Source: Kroppenstedtia guangzhouensis (lineage in GTDB: Bacteria > Bacillota > Bacilli > Thermoactinomycetales > DSM-45169). Taken from it: a stretch of DNA of 64,000 bases. The notes below the pieces were generated by a model. That model saw only the letters and a list, made by a program, of their open reading frames with translations. It did not search any database and was not told the origin of the DNA. Of this stretch, positions 34,394 through 46,460 are shown one piece after another. Position 1 is the first letter of the stretch. The number at the start of each line of letters is the position of its first letter. The position numbers and the translations under genes were made by a program. The DNA lies in NCBI RefSeq assembly GCF_014637345.1, contig NZ_BMEX01000005.1, positions 130,792-194,791 of the forward strand, given 5' to 3'.

Positions 34394-35090
34394 AATCGAG
34401 TAAGAGAAGGCGACTAACCCCCGTCTTCTCACACCACCGAACGTACCGTTCGGTATACGGCGGTTCCACTACGTCTGACGAAGGAATTGGGTTCGACGAG
34501 CGACATTCAGAAGCCCTTGGTCTTGCCAATAGGCAAGGTCAAGGGTTTGGTGTAGAATAGGGCTCTTTGCGATGCGCCAGTATTTCCTCCGGGTGTTGCT
34601 CCACTCATCGGCCTTCCCTTTCGGAATGCCCATAGAAATAAGCTAGCGTACCCGAGTCTTCGGCTGTTTCCACTCTTTCCAGCGGATCACCCGAAGGCGC
34701 CTTCGCAGCCATTCATCCAAGCGCCGAAACACCGTTGGGGTTTCCGCCAACTTGAAATAACTACACCAACCCATGAGGTAGTGGTTCAGTTCCTGAATCC
34801 GCCGGTCCATGGGAATGGGGCGACTGCGGGATGTCAGTTGACGGATTTTATTTCCTTGGCGATCCGGATGCGAGGTTGTTGATGCGATGTGAAGGTGATT
34901 CCAAGGAAGCTCCGCTTCCATGTGCGGTCCACCGCACTTTTCCGCCGATTGACCTTTAAACGAAGTTTCTTCTCGAGAAAGCAGGTCCTCGAGTCTTGGA
35001 TGCATCGTCCCGCCTTCTTCGTTTTCACGAAGATTTGGCAGTCATCCGCATACCGGGTGAACCGGTGACACTGCTGCCTTCACCGCTCGG
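34394..35090 (-). mobile_element. 5'-truncated group II intron
   Basis: On the minus strand the last 100 bases fold like group II domains V-VI. CCGCCGTATACCGAACGGTACGTTCGGTGG is a hairpin, followed by GACGGGGGTTAGTCGCC and an end at TACTCGATT, a common 3' terminus of such introns. Upstream lies a damaged reverse-transcriptase frame. The 5' ribozyme domains and most of the RT gene are missing; the remnant stops about 40 bases from the atpC terminator. It cannot splice or move by itself. It lies between atp and nuo operons, outside both. Confidence 0.85.
34643..35073 (-). pseudogene. Group II intron reverse transcriptase/maturase remnant
   Basis: Fragments of the intron-encoded protein in two frames. 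The upstream frame has RFTRYADDCQIFV with the YADD catalytic motif, then RLKVNRRKSAV and FLGITF, and stops after KEIKSVN. The downstream frame starts at the LTSRSRPIPMDRRIQELN thumb/maturase segment and ends WKEWKQPKTRVR. The frame change near 34845 removes part of the region between the RT palm and domain X. The N-terminal half is absent. No function is expected. Confidence 0.88.
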
Positions 35091-35131
35091 GACTTTCCCC
35101 CTGTAGAACGTGCCCATGCCGGGCGCGCATC

Positions 35132-35165
35132 AAAAAAAGCAACCCACAAATGTGGGTTGCTTTTC
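35132..35165 (-). terminator. Intrinsic terminator of the atp operon
   Basis: AAGCAACCCACA-TTT-TGTGGGTTGCTT on the minus strand is followed by TTTTTGATG, starting 14 bases after the atpC stop. Confidence 0.92.
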
Positions 35166-35178
35166 AGCCGTTCCACAC

Positions 35179-35583
35179 TTATCCGCTCTTTCCGACTCGA
35201 AGTCGGGTAAGAGCTTTTTGCAATGCGATTTCGGCCCGTTTGAAATCGATGTCATCCCGCTTGCGGTCAGCCAAGCGCTCTTCTGCTCTTCGCTTGGCCG
35301 ATTCGGCACGTTCTATGTCGATCTCGCCCGGCATCTCGGCGGTTTCTGCCAAAATGGTGACAGTGTTCTCCCTCACTTCGATAAAACCACCGCTGACGGC
35401 GATGAAAAATTCATCCCCATCTTTCTTCACTTTCACCGCGGTGACTTTCAGCGGACTGACATAAGGTGCATGATTCGGCAGAATTCCGATGTCACCTTCC
35501 TCCGCACGGGCAATCACCATCTCCACTTGTTCCGAGTAGACCTTACGCTCGGGCGTCACAATGTCCAGCTGCATGGTGCTCAT
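35179..35583 (-). CDS. atpC: ATP synthase F1 subunit epsilon
   Basis: A 134-residue subunit of the F1 central stalk. The N-terminal beta-sandwich has the family segment GDIGILPNHAPYVSPLK, and the C-terminal helices (about 88-134) are Arg/Glu/Ala-rich, the inhibitory hairpin. ATG at 35583 has AAGGAG nine bases upstream. It is the last gene of the atp operon and is followed by a terminator. Confidence 0.97.
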   Translation of the reverse strand: MSTMQLDIVTPERKVYSEQVEMVIARAEEGDIGILPNHAPYVSPLKVTAVKVKKDGDEFFIAVSGGFIEVRENTVTILAETAEMPGEIDIERAESAKRRAEERLADRKRDDIDFKRAEIALQKALTRLRVGKSG

Positions 35584-35606
35584 GGACACTCTCTCCTTCC
35601 AGCCCG

Positions 35607-37028
<1,422 letters not shown>

Positions 37029-37092
37029 TTAAACTGCAAGTGCCATCCCGTGGAACCTGACGGGATATATGATTCAAATACACGGTTCGGCT

Positions 37093-37965
37093 TTATTCCA
37101 AAGCGCTGGCCCCACCCACAATCTCGGCCAACTCCTGGGTGATGGCGGCTTGGCGGGCCCGGTTGTACTGCAATGTATAAGCCCCGATCATCTCGGAAGC
37201 ATTGTCAGTCGCATTGCCCATCGCTGCCATCCGGGCTCCGAATTCGCTCGCCTTGGACTCCAGAAGTGCGCTGTAGATCAAGGTTTCCGCATAACGGGGA
37301 AGCAGTACGCTCAGTACCTCCTCGGCGGAGGGTTCGTATTCGTACAGAGCCTTCAGATCGCTTTTGCTCTCCTCTTCTCCCAGATCAGCCAGGGGGAGGA
37401 GCCGCTTTTCGACAGGGCGTTGAGTGACCGGATTGATGAATTCGTTATATACGAGAAACAATTCATCGTATTCTTCCTCGGCAAACATACCGACCGCCTG
37501 GGATACGATCGATTTGATGTCGCTGAATTCCGGACTGTCGGGAAGACCCGTCACCTCCCCGATCACCGGAATGTCCCGGCGTTTCAAGAAGTCGCTCCCC
37601 TTCCGCCCCATCACGAAGACCACATATTCGTCCTTGCTCCCGTGACGTTTTTCCACAGTTTGGACCAAAGTGCGCAACACGTTTCCGTCAAATCCCCCCG
37701 CCAGTCCCCGGTCCGATGTGATCACCAGGTATCCCGTTTTCTTCACGGGACGGGAGACTAGCATCGGGTGTTGAACTTCATCCGTCGCGACGGCGACAGA
37801 GGCGATCACTTCCCTCATCTTTTCTGTGTATGGGCGGGCGGACTCGGCCTTCTCCTGAGCCCGGCGCAACTTGGCCGCAGCCACCATCTCCATGGCTTTG
37901 GTGATCTGTTTGATATTTTGAACGGAGGTGATCCTCCGCTTGATATCCCGCATATTTTCAGCCAA
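37093..37965 (-). CDS. atpG: ATP synthase F1 subunit gamma
   Basis: A 290-residue rotor shaft. The N-terminal helix block RDIKRRITSVQNIKQITKAMEMVAAAKLRRA and the C-terminal helix TDNASEMIGAYTLQYNRARQAAITQELAEIVGGA are the conserved coiled coil that turns inside the alpha/beta ring. It sits in the normal order between atpA and atpD. Confidence 0.97.
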   Translation of the reverse strand: MAENMRDIKRRITSVQNIKQITKAMEMVAAAKLRRAQEKAESARPYTEKMREVIASVAVATDEVQHPMLVSRPVKKTGYLVITSDRGLAGGFDGNVLRTLVQTVEKRHGSKDEYVVFVMGRKGSDFLKRRDIPVIGEVTGLPDSPEFSDIKSIVSQAVGMFAEEEYDELFLVYNEFINPVTQRPVEKRLLPLADLGEEESKSDLKALYEYEPSAEEVLSVLLPRYAETLIYSALLESKASEFGARMAAMGNATDNASEMIGAYTLQYNRARQAAITQELAEIVGGASALE

Positions 37966-38055
37966 CCATCTTCACCGCCTTTCCACCGTCGGGCGGAGTC
38001 GTCGGCTTCCATCACGAGGAAGCCGACGACGGTCCAGCCGCGACTTCAACATCGG

Positions 38056-39600
<1,545 letters not shown>

Positions 39601-40146
39601 TTATCCGATGCGGGACGCGGTCAATTCTTTCCGGAATCGTTTCAGTTTGTTCGCCAGACTGCCGTCATACAGACGATCCCCGATCCGGACAACGGCTCCG
39701 CCGAGGATGTCGGGATCGACACGGTTGGTGATCACCAGGGTTTTTCCGATGATTTTCTGGAAGACAGCGATCAGTTCTTTCTCCCCTGCCTTGGTGAGAG
39801 GATGGGAGGTGATCACTTCCGCTTCCGCAACCCCTTTCGCTTCATGGACAAGGGCCTTATACTCGGAGCCGATGGCCTCGATGGCATCTTCCCGGTTACG
39901 TTCGGCGATCAGATGAAGGAGGTTGCGGGTCAGCTCAGACAAGTCTTTGAACAGTTTGTCGTAAACCTCCTTCTTCTCCCCCGGGGTCACACGGGGATGA
40001 AGGGCCCACTCCCGAAGCTCCGGATGCCCGGTCCAAACGTCGGTCACCAGCTGCCAATCTTGGGCCGTTTGATCCAGAGCGTTCTGTTCCCTGGCGGCTT
40101 CAAAGAGGGCTTTTCCGTATCGTCTGCCAATGATGGAGCGGCTCAT
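39601..40146 (-). CDS. atpH: ATP synthase F1 subunit delta
   Basis: A 181-residue peripheral-stalk subunit. The N-terminal block IIGRRYGKALFEAAREQ and the C-terminal VDPDILGGAVVRIGDRLYDGSLANKLKRF are the family signatures. The start overlaps the atpF stop by four bases, so the two stalk subunits are coupled. Confidence 0.96.
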   Translation of the reverse strand: MSRSIIGRRYGKALFEAAREQNALDQTAQDWQLVTDVWTGHPELREWALHPRVTPGEKKEVYDKLFKDLSELTRNLLHLIAERNREDAIEAIGSEYKALVHEAKGVAEAEVITSHPLTKAGEKELIAVFQKIIGKTLVITNRVDPDILGGAVVRIGDRLYDGSLANKLKRFRKELTASRIG

Positions 40147-40628
40147 TGCAGTTCGCCCACCTGGTTCAAGTATTTTTTCACCAAGGCAGACTGATCTTTC
40201 GCTTTGATTTCTTTTTCAATCATTTTGGAAGCCAGCATCACCGAAAGAGTTCCCACTTCATCCCGGAGTTCCTGGATCGCCTGCTCCTTCTCCGAGATGA
40301 TTTCGGACTTGGCTTCACTGATCAAACGTTCAGCGCGTTCACGGGCATCCCGGATGATTTCCTCCGCTTCCCGCTCCTTCTGGGCTCTGGCTCGTTCCAG
40401 AAGATCCTTGGCCTCCTGGCGGGCTTGACTGAGAGCTTCTTTTTGTTCAGCCACCAATTTTTCCGCTTCCGCCCGATTCTGCTCCGCAGTGGTGATCTGT
40501 TGCTCAATGTGCTCTGATCGCTCGTTCATCACCTTCATGACCGGGCCCAGGGCATAACGCTTCAACAGGAACATCAAAATCAAAATCGCGACGACCTGGA
40601 ATAACATGGTCCCCCATGTGAAAGACAA
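40143..40628 (-). CDS. atpF: ATP synthase Fo subunit b
   Basis: A 161-residue stator subunit. One membrane helix near residues 5-25 is followed by a long Arg/Glu/Ala/Gln-rich coiled coil to residue 150, with the right-handed-type periodicity of b dimers. The start is TTG at 40628 with AAGGGAG nine bases upstream. It overlaps atpH. Confidence 0.96.
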   Translation of the reverse strand: MSFTWGTMLFQVVAILILMFLLKRYALGPVMKVMNERSEHIEQQITTAEQNRAEAEKLVAEQKEALSQARQEAKDLLERARAQKEREAEEIIRDARERAERLISEAKSEIISEKEQAIQELRDEVGTLSVMLASKMIEKEIKAKDQSALVKKYLNQVGELQ

Positions 40629-40713
40629 TCCGGATCACTCCCTTCAATACCCTAGGATCGAACAGATGGCGGGGAAAAGAGAACTCCCCCGCCACTCACT
40701 TTGAACCGGCTTA

Positions 40714-40941
40714 TTAACCGATAATACCGAAAGCCAGCAGGATCCCGATCCCGACACCGATGATCGGAAGGGCCTCGATCAGACCGAAGAGGATCATCGT
40801 TTGCCCGAAGAGGGTGCCGCGGGTTTCCGGTTGACGTGTAATCCCTTCGATATACTTGCTGAACAAAAAGCTGTTCCCCAGAGCTGCACCCAGAGCAGCA
40901 AAACCAATCATGATACCGGCGGCAAGCATGTTGAAATCCAT
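40714..40941 (-). CDS. atpE: ATP synthase Fo subunit c
   Basis: A 75-residue rotor-ring subunit made of two helices. The first has the glycine-rich packing AGIMIGFAALGAALGNSF; the polar loop is RQPE. The ion-binding Glu lies in FGLIEALPIIG and is followed by Ala, so there is none of the Gln/Ser set of sodium-type c subunits; a proton ring is inferred. ATG at 40941 has AGGGAGG suitably spaced; an ATG two codons earlier is possible. Confidence 0.96.
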   Translation of the reverse strand: MDFNMLAAGIMIGFAALGAALGNSFLFSKYIEGITRQPETRGTLFGQTMILFGLIEALPIIGVGIGILLAFGIIG

Positions 40942-40991
40942 TCTCATTTTCCTCCCTTATACCTGTTCAAAAATCTGTTGTATCACCAAAC

Positions 40992-41708
40992 TCAGTGTGC
41001 CATTTTTTGAGAGATGTACACATTGGCCAAGACCGTGAAGATATAAGCTTGAATTGCACCCACAAACAGCGAGAAGCCCATCCAAACAATGACGGGAGCA
41101 CCTGTGATCAAGGGGGATCCCTCGGTGATCATGATCGTGATCAGGATTTCACCAGCAAAGATATTGGCCCACAGACGCATCCCATGGGTCAAGGGCTTTG
41201 AAAACTCTTCAATTAAATGAATCGGTCCCAACGGAGTCAGGTAGTGACCGAGATAGTTCTTCATCCCCGACCGGATCCCGACAATATGAGTGTACAGAGC
41301 GACGGCGACCGCCATTGCCAAGGTGACACTCAGATCCGCCGTGGGTGACTTGAACCAGGCGACATGGTCATCTTCCGCAATCCCCAAGGCAGGGAAGGGT
41401 TGATCGGCATGCATGGTGACCATGAGGAAAATGCCGAGTTGGTTTGCGACCAGGATAAACATAAACAGCGTATAGCTGAAAACCACATACTTATCCGCTG
41501 TTTTGTTGTCATAGGTCATCCGGGTGATGCCCCTGACAAAGTCGATCGCCATCTCTACCAAATTCTGAAGACCTCTCGGAACCCTGCTGAGACCCCGGGT
41601 GGCCAGCACCGAGATCAGGAAAACGATGAGACAGGTCACCGTTGTCCCGATGATGATGGTCAGATCAAAGGTCATGTTGAGGAACTCAACCTTCGGCGTT
41701 GACTCCAT
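40992..41708 (-). CDS. atpB: ATP synthase Fo subunit a
   Basis: A 238-residue membrane subunit that forms the proton half-channels. The essential Arg is in HGMRLWANIFAGE, and the last helices hold VIVWMGFSLFVGAIQAYIFTVLANVYI. Five to six helices are visible. It sits between atpI and atpE in the usual order. Confidence 0.96.
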   Translation of the reverse strand: MESTPKVEFLNMTFDLTIIIGTTVTCLIVFLISVLATRGLSRVPRGLQNLVEMAIDFVRGITRMTYDNKTADKYVVFSYTLFMFILVANQLGIFLMVTMHADQPFPALGIAEDDHVAWFKSPTADLSVTLAMAVAVALYTHIVGIRSGMKNYLGHYLTPLGPIHLIEEFSKPLTHGMRLWANIFAGEILITIMITEGSPLITGAPVIVWMGFSLFVGAIQAYIFTVLANVYISQKMAH

Positions 41709-41717
41709 CCTTTTCGT

Positions 41718-42131
41718 TCACCCCCTTTTTTCTTGATTGCCAAAACCAGATTTTATCAAACTTAACTCTACCACAACTGCAGCCACATAGCCGAGGGGAA
41801 GCCCAAGGAAAATACTGAGGACATTTACTTGCTCCGGATAGCGGATTCCCAGGATCAAGGGGAGAATCAAGGCGAGGAAGCGATTGGTCAATCCGAGGCC
41901 CGGACGAGACCCTTCACCGGCTAAGGCCATTTCTCCGGCCAACCGGAGTTTTCTGGCGATATGGAGAACATTGTATAGGCTGACCAGCCCCCCCAAAAAC
42001 ATTCCGGCAAAAAAAGATTTCGTGGGCAAGGTAAACCACAGAAGAAAGATCAGTGCCAGAGAACAAGCTGTCAGGATCATGACACGGCGCCGCCGAATCT
42101 CCAGGGATTCCCTGTAGGGTTGAAAGTCCAA
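41718..42131 (-). CDS. atpI: ATP synthase subunit I (AtpI)
   Basis: A 137-residue protein with four hydrophobic helices, of the ATP synthase I family that assists c-ring assembly. The second helix (FFAGMFLGGLVSLYNVLHIARKL) carries the family-like small-residue pattern. TTG at 42131 has AGGGAGG six bases upstream; a TTG two codons earlier sits on the SD. It lies between atpZ and atpB. Confidence 0.85.
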   Translation of the reverse strand: MDFQPYRESLEIRRRRVMILTACSLALIFLLWFTLPTKSFFAGMFLGGLVSLYNVLHIARKLRLAGEMALAGEGSRPGLGLTNRFLALILPLILGIRYPEQVNVLSIFLGLPLGYVAAVVVELSLIKSGFGNQEKRG

Positions 42132-42190
42132 TGGCAACCTCCCTCAGTGACCAAAGCTGACTGCTGTCACGGCTTGAGAAGTTTTCAACA

Positions 42191-42409
42191 CTATTTCTTC
42201 CGTAAAAAACGGATGGCCATGAAGGTGCTGACTCCTCCCAGCAACATTCCTCCCAGCAACCCTGTGGCTGTCCAGGTCGGAAAGCTCCCCCATTTGTCGT
42301 CCAAGAACCGACCGAGCCAAGCTCCGCCCACGATGAACAAGAGGATTTCCACGCCCAAAGAACCGAACAAACCAATGATCTTCCAGGGATTCTCCGGTTG
42401 TTTCTTCAA
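42191..42409 (-). CDS. atpZ: AtpZ-like small membrane protein
   Basis: A 72-residue protein with two helices, about 10-32 and 45-66, joined by a loop with FLDDKWGSFP. This matches the AtpZ/AtpI-related family (PF09527) that precedes atpI in Firmicutes and is linked to magnesium or calcium handling and assembly of the synthase. TTG at 42409 is preferred; GGGGGAG lies four bases before it, a short spacing. It is the first gene after the atp promoter. Confidence 0.8.
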   Translation of the reverse strand: MKKQPENPWKIIGLFGSLGVEILLFIVGGAWLGRFLDDKWGSFPTWTATGLLGGMLLGGVSTFMAIRFLRKK

Positions 42410-42490
42410 GGATCTCCCCCATTCACAAAAGGGTTGCAGGTAAGATGCCGTTGTAAGGAGCAAGCCAAAAATCGCTCCATCCCACTTTAC

Positions 42491-42520
42491 ATCGTATCGA
42501 AGGCTCGGGGAATGTGTCAA
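42491..42520 (-). promoter_or_regulatory. Promoter of the atp operon
   Basis: A perfect TTGACA (42515-42520) is followed after 18 bases by TACGAT (42491-42496) on the minus strand. It lies about 80 bases before atpZ. Confidence 0.85.
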
Positions 42521-42606
42521 CGCTTCCACCGGCCCCAAAGATGAACAATTTGTCACATTTTGTTCCCCCTTTGGGAACAGAGAAATACTATTCCCAACAG
42601 GGTTCC

Positions 42607-42637
42607 TAAAAACGTATCCGCTCCAGAAGGGGCGGTC
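42607..42637 (-). terminator. Possible terminator after upp
   Basis: On the minus strand CCGC-CCC-TTCT-GGA-GCGG makes an imperfect stem, followed by ATACGTTTTT. It is weak, but it is the only candidate between upp and the atp promoter. Confidence 0.4.
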
Positions 42638-42667
42638 ATTTACGGTTTTTTTGCTACTGCCACTTCT

Positions 42668-43297
42668 TCACCGGGTACCGTAGAGGCGATCGCCGGCATC
42701 CCCCAGACCGGGGACAATATAGCTGTTTTCATCCAGCTTTTCGTCCACAGCGGCAACATAGATGTCCACATCTTCATGAGCTTGTTGCACCCGTTCAATC
42801 CCTTCGGGGGCTGCAATCAAACACATCAGTTTAATGTTTTTCGCCCCCATATCTTTGATGCGACGGATCGCTTCGGCGGCAGATCCCCCCGTAGCCAGCA
42901 TGGGATCGATCACGATCAACTCCCGCTCTCCGATATCCGATGGCATCTTAGCATAATACTGAACGGGCTCCAGAGTCTTTGGATCCCGGTACAATCCGAC
43001 ATGACCCACTTTTGCAGTGGGAATTAGACGCAATATGCCGTCTACCATCCCCAAGCCTGCACGCAGAATGGGAACAAGACCCAATTTCTTTCCTGACAGC
43101 ACTTTGCATTTGGCTTCGGATACCGGAGTCTGTACGGTTACTTCCTGCAAGGGCATGTCCCGGGTGATCTCATAGGCCATCAGTGCCGCAACCTCATCCA
43201 CCAGTTCCCGGAATTCCTTGGTTCCCGTGTTCTTGTCCCGGATGTAGGTCAGTTTGTGCTGAATCAGCGGGTGATCAAAAACATAAACATTGCTCAA
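42668..43297 (-). CDS. upp: Uracil phosphoribosyltransferase
   Basis: A 209-residue enzyme that salvages uracil with PRPP to give UMP. The PRPP loop is [12 protein letters not shown], and the uracil-binding end [12 protein letters not shown] is intact. The start is TTG at 43297, with GGAAGGGAG eight bases upstream. The leader has a TTGTCC...GGACAA inverted repeat at 43360-43384. It lies between rtcB and the atp operon. Confidence 0.97.
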   Translation of the reverse strand: MSNVYVFDHPLIQHKLTYIRDKNTGTKEFRELVDEVAALMAYEITRDMPLQEVTVQTPVSEAKCKVLSGKKLGLVPILRAGLGMVDGILRLIPTAKVGHVGLYRDPKTLEPVQYYAKMPSDIGERELIVIDPMLATGGSAAEAIRRIKDMGAKNIKLMCLIAAPEGIERVQQAHEDVDIYVAAVDEKLDENSYIVPGLGDAGDRLYGTR

Positions 43298-43359
43298 ATT
43301 TTACACTCCCTTCCATCGGATCTCAACAGTTCTCAAACATTTTACTGGTCTTTTCGGCG

Positions 43360-43384
43360 ATTGTCCATCGACTTGACGGACAAT
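43360..43384. other. Inverted repeat in the upp upstream region
   Basis: ATTGTCC-ATCGACTTGAC-GGACAAT pairs over seven bases with additional inner pairing (ATC-GACTT-GAC is imperfect). It lies about 70 bases before the upp start. It could be an operator or a leader hairpin. No known regulator site is recognised. Confidence 0.4.
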
Positions 43385-43444
43385 AGACTGGTGATTTTTG
43401 CACAATACTTTCGATCCTCTTTTATATATTGCCCCGGAAGAAGG

Positions 43445-43469
43445 AAACCCGCCCTCAATTGGCGGGTTT
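43445..43469 (-). terminator. Intrinsic terminator after rtcB
   Basis: AAACCCGCC-AATTGA-GGGCGGGTTT on the minus strand, followed by CCTTCTTCC rather than a strong U-tract. It begins about 125 bases after the rtcB stop; the interval 43470-43594 holds no gene. Confidence 0.6.
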
Positions 43470-43594
43470 GATGTGCAAATCGGAAAGTGATGTACGAGTT
43501 ATTACCATGGAGGGCAAAGAGAATTTTTACAACAGACGGACTCCCTGATCATCACCCATTTCCCAACCAAGGTGCGCCCAGGTCCAAATCTAGC

Positions 43595-45022
43595 TCAAAC
43601 TCCCTTGATCACGGCCACCGGCTTGCAGCGGGCCACCACCGTGGCCAGACCCGCCCCTTCCACGGAGTCGATGATCTGATCCACATCTTTGTATGCTTGA
43701 GGAGACTCATCCAGAATTGACTCCAAAGTGTTTTGATTGACCACGATTTCTTCATCGGTTCCCACTTTCATCGAACGGGAGAAAGCATCCACTGTGACCA
43801 ATTCTTTGGTGGCACGCCGGGAGCGAAGTCGTCCGGCCCCGTGACAGATGGAGTGGAAGTTTTTCTCCCCGGCCTTTTCTCCGACCATGATGTAAGAAGC
43901 CGTCCCCATGGACCCGGGGATCAAGGCGGGATGCCCCGTTTTTCTGTAAGGAGGCGCGTTCATGAAATGGCCAGGCGGGAGAGCTCGGGTGGTTCCCTTT
44001 CGGTGAACCAGCATCGGTTGGTTGCGATGAACTTCCTTCAGGGCATAGTTGTGCATCAGGTCATACAAGACTGGCATTTCCATGTTATTCCCGGCGAACT
44101 CTTTCAATCCCTGAAGTACCCCGTAAGCGATCATATGCCGATTGGCGACGGCAAAATTGAGTGCGGAATACATCAAGTTGATGTACCGCTTTCCCTCTTC
44201 CGAATCGATGGGGGCATAGACAAGGTTGGGGTCCGGAGTCCCCACACCCCACTTTTGCATCGCCCGCTTGAAGTCCTTTACATAGCGAGCTCCCATCATT
44301 CCGCCCCATGCCCGGGACCCGGAGTGAATCATCACCACGATCTGTCCATCGAACAATCCCCAGGCTTCAGCCACATCCCGCTTCTGCTCTGAAATTTCCA
44401 CCCGCTGAAATTCGATGAAATGATTTCCTCCCCCCAGAGTTCCCAGTTGTCCCCAAGCTCGCCCCCACACCTTATCGGGAATCTCTCCCAGGAAATTTGT
44501 GTCAAATTTGAACCGGGCGGTTTCCACATGGGTTAAGGAACGGGTGGAGCGCGGAGTGTAAGCATCAGGGACATATTTTTTCGGTAGGCCCTTAATCCCT
44601 TCCTTGACCACGTTCTCCAGTCGGATGTCACTGTATCTCGAAGTGGAACGCTCGTTGACGGGCACAAACTTCTCCACCGCCTGTACCAACTCCCGTCTCA
44701 CCTGGCGTCCCCGCAAATCTTCTTCCCTGAGACCGGTCAGATGAAGACGCATCCCGCAACCGATATCGGAACCGACGATGGAAGGGGAGACAAAACCGTC
44801 TTTCATCCCCCACACCGCCGTCGTCCCGATGCAGGTGCCGATTCCCACATGGGTGTCTGGAGTGTAGCTCATGTGAATGCTGCGGGGAATTCTCAAATTG
44901 TTATCGGCCATCTGAAACACTTTTTGATCCAGCTGCGCAAACACTTCATCGTTGGCGAATACATGGAGATTCCCATGGGTCAGCCTTAGTTCGCGATGGT
45001 TGTTTCCATGATTTTCAATCAT
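43595..45022 (-). CDS. rtcB: RtcB family RNA ligase
   Basis: A 475-residue 3'-phosphate RNA ligase, which uses GTP and manganese to join 2',3'-cyclic phosphate or 3'-phosphate ends to 5'-OH ends. The metal and catalytic set is present: Cys in GSDIGCGMR, His in LGGGNHFIEF, His in VMIHSGSRAWG, His in LMHNYA, and the guanylylated His in CHGAGRLRSR. ATG at 45022 has GGGGGAGG upstream. No archease or rtcA is adjacent and no tRNA is near. In Bacillales the glyA-upp junction usually lacks this gene, so it looks like a local insertion. Its substrate is unknown. Confidence 0.96.
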   Translation of the reverse strand: MIENHGNNHRELRLTHGNLHVFANDEVFAQLDQKVFQMADNNLRIPRSIHMSYTPDTHVGIGTCIGTTAVWGMKDGFVSPSIVGSDIGCGMRLHLTGLREEDLRGRQVRRELVQAVEKFVPVNERSTSRYSDIRLENVVKEGIKGLPKKYVPDAYTPRSTRSLTHVETARFKFDTNFLGEIPDKVWGRAWGQLGTLGGGNHFIEFQRVEISEQKRDVAEAWGLFDGQIVVMIHSGSRAWGGMMGARYVKDFKRAMQKWGVGTPDPNLVYAPIDSEEGKRYINLMYSALNFAVANRHMIAYGVLQGLKEFAGNNMEMPVLYDLMHNYALKEVHRNQPMLVHRKGTTRALPPGHFMNAPPYRKTGHPALIPGSMGTASYIMVGEKAGEKNFHSICHGAGRLRSRRATKELVTVDAFSRSMKVGTDEEIVVNQNTLESILDESPQAYKDVDQIIDSVEGAGLATVVARCKPVAVIKGV

Positions 45023-45102
45023 CGTATCCTCCCCCGAATCACCCAAGTCCCACTATTTTAGCAGAAGGGGGCAGAAAATACGATCATTTCCGTTTTTTCC
45101 TT

Positions 45103-45131
45103 CAAAAAATGAGCCCCTCGAAGGAGGGGCT
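45103..45131 (-). terminator. Intrinsic terminator after glyA
   Basis: AGCCCCTC-CTTC-GAGGGGCT on the minus strand, followed by CATTTTTTG, starting a few bases after the glyA stop. Confidence 0.93.
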
Positions 45132-45136
45132 TCCGG

Positions 45137-46384
45137 TCAGTTCTCCATATCGGCATATAGTGGATAGCGGGATGTGAGGGAGGCGACACGCCGGCGGGCT
45201 TTCTCCCTCGACTGCCCGTCTTCCGGATTTTTTAACACCAGCTCCATGATATTGGCAATCTCATCCATCGCTTCCCCGTCCATCCCCCGGGTAGTGACCG
45301 CCGCGGTTCCGATGCGAAGACCGCTGGTGACAAAGGGGCTTTCCGGATCAAAGGGGATGGCGTTCTTATTGGTGGTGATCCCGGCCTCATCCAACAGATG
45401 CTCCGCCGTTTTCCCTGTCAGGCCGAGGTTGCGGACATCGATCAGAATCAGATGGTTGTCCGTCCCACCGGAAATCAGTTGAAAACCGCGCCCAATCAAT
45501 GCTTGCGCGAGGCGGGCTGCGTTATCCACCACCTGTCCGGAATATTTTTTAAAGGAATCGTCCAAAGCCTCCCGGAAAGCGACAGCCTTGGCTGCGATCA
45601 CATGCATCAGGGGACCGCCTTGAATTCCCGGGAAAATCGATTTGTCGATCTGTTTGGCGTATTTTTCCTTGCAAAGAATCATTCCGCCCCGGGGGCCGCG
45701 CAAAGTTTTGTGGGTGGTGGTGGTGACAAAATCGGCATGGGATACAGGGCTGGGATGGTGTCCCGTCGCCACCAGTCCCGCGATGTGAGCCATATCCACC
45801 ATCAGATAGGCTCCTGCTTCCCTGGCGATTTCCCCCATTTTGGCAAAGTCGATGGTTCGGGGATAGGCGCTGGCCCCGGCCACCAATAACTTTGGTTTGT
45901 GTTCCAGAGCCAGCCTCCGCACTTCTTCATAATCGATCCGATGGGAGTCCGAATCCACCCCATAGGCGATGAAGTTGTACATTTTTCCGGAAAAATTGAC
46001 CGGACTCCCATGGGTCAGATGACCACCATGGGCCAGGTTCATGCCCAGAACGGTATCCCCCGGTTCCAGTACAGAAAAATAAACCCCCATGTTGGCCTGA
46101 GCTCCGGAATGAGGCTGAACATTGACATGCTCTGCTCCAAACAATCGCTTGGCCCGGTCCCTTGCCAGCTCCTCCGCTTCGTCAACAAATTCGCAGCCAC
46201 CATAGTAGCGTTTGCCCGGATAACCTTCAGCATATTTATTGGTCATCACACTGCCCATGGCTTCCATGACAGCCCGGCTTACGAAGTTTTCAGATGCGAT
46301 CAGTTCAATTTTTTCTTGTTGCCGGCCCAGTTCTTTACTGATGGCCGCCGCGATTTCCGGATCCTTTTGCCTGACAGAATTCAC
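45137..46384 (-). CDS. glyA: Serine hydroxymethyltransferase
   Basis: A 415-residue PLP enzyme that interconverts serine and glycine with tetrahydrofolate. The PLP lysine is Lys226 in [23 protein letters not shown] near the start and [19 protein letters not shown] are standard. GTG at 46384 is chosen: AAAGGAGGAG lies about seven bases upstream, while upstream in-frame residues do not match the family. It follows ywlG and ends at a strong terminator. Confidence 0.98.
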   Translation of the reverse strand: MNSVRQKDPEIAAAISKELGRQQEKIELIASENFVSRAVMEAMGSVMTNKYAEGYPGKRYYGGCEFVDEAEELARDRAKRLFGAEHVNVQPHSGAQANMGVYFSVLEPGDTVLGMNLAHGGHLTHGSPVNFSGKMYNFIAYGVDSDSHRIDYEEVRRLALEHKPKLLVAGASAYPRTIDFAKMGEIAREAGAYLMVDMAHIAGLVATGHHPSPVSHADFVTTTTHKTLRGPRGGMILCKEKYAKQIDKSIFPGIQGGPLMHVIAAKAVAFREALDDSFKKYSGQVVDNAARLAQALIGRGFQLISGGTDNHLILIDVRNLGLTGKTAEHLLDEAGITTNKNAIPFDPESPFVTSGLRIGTAAVTTRGMDGEAMDEIANIMELVLKNPEDGQSREKARRRVASLTSRYPLYADMEN

Positions 46385-46460
46385 TGGCTTCTCCTCCTTT
46401 ATTCCAGCCGTTCCCGTCCATTCTAACATCAAAAACGGAGAAAACCATCCATCAAACTCT

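Noticed and set aside
40714-40941. Sodium-type c-ring for the ATP synthase
   Set aside because: The ion-site Glu is followed by Ala and the Gln/Ser partners of sodium-binding c subunits are absent, so a proton ring is the simpler reading.
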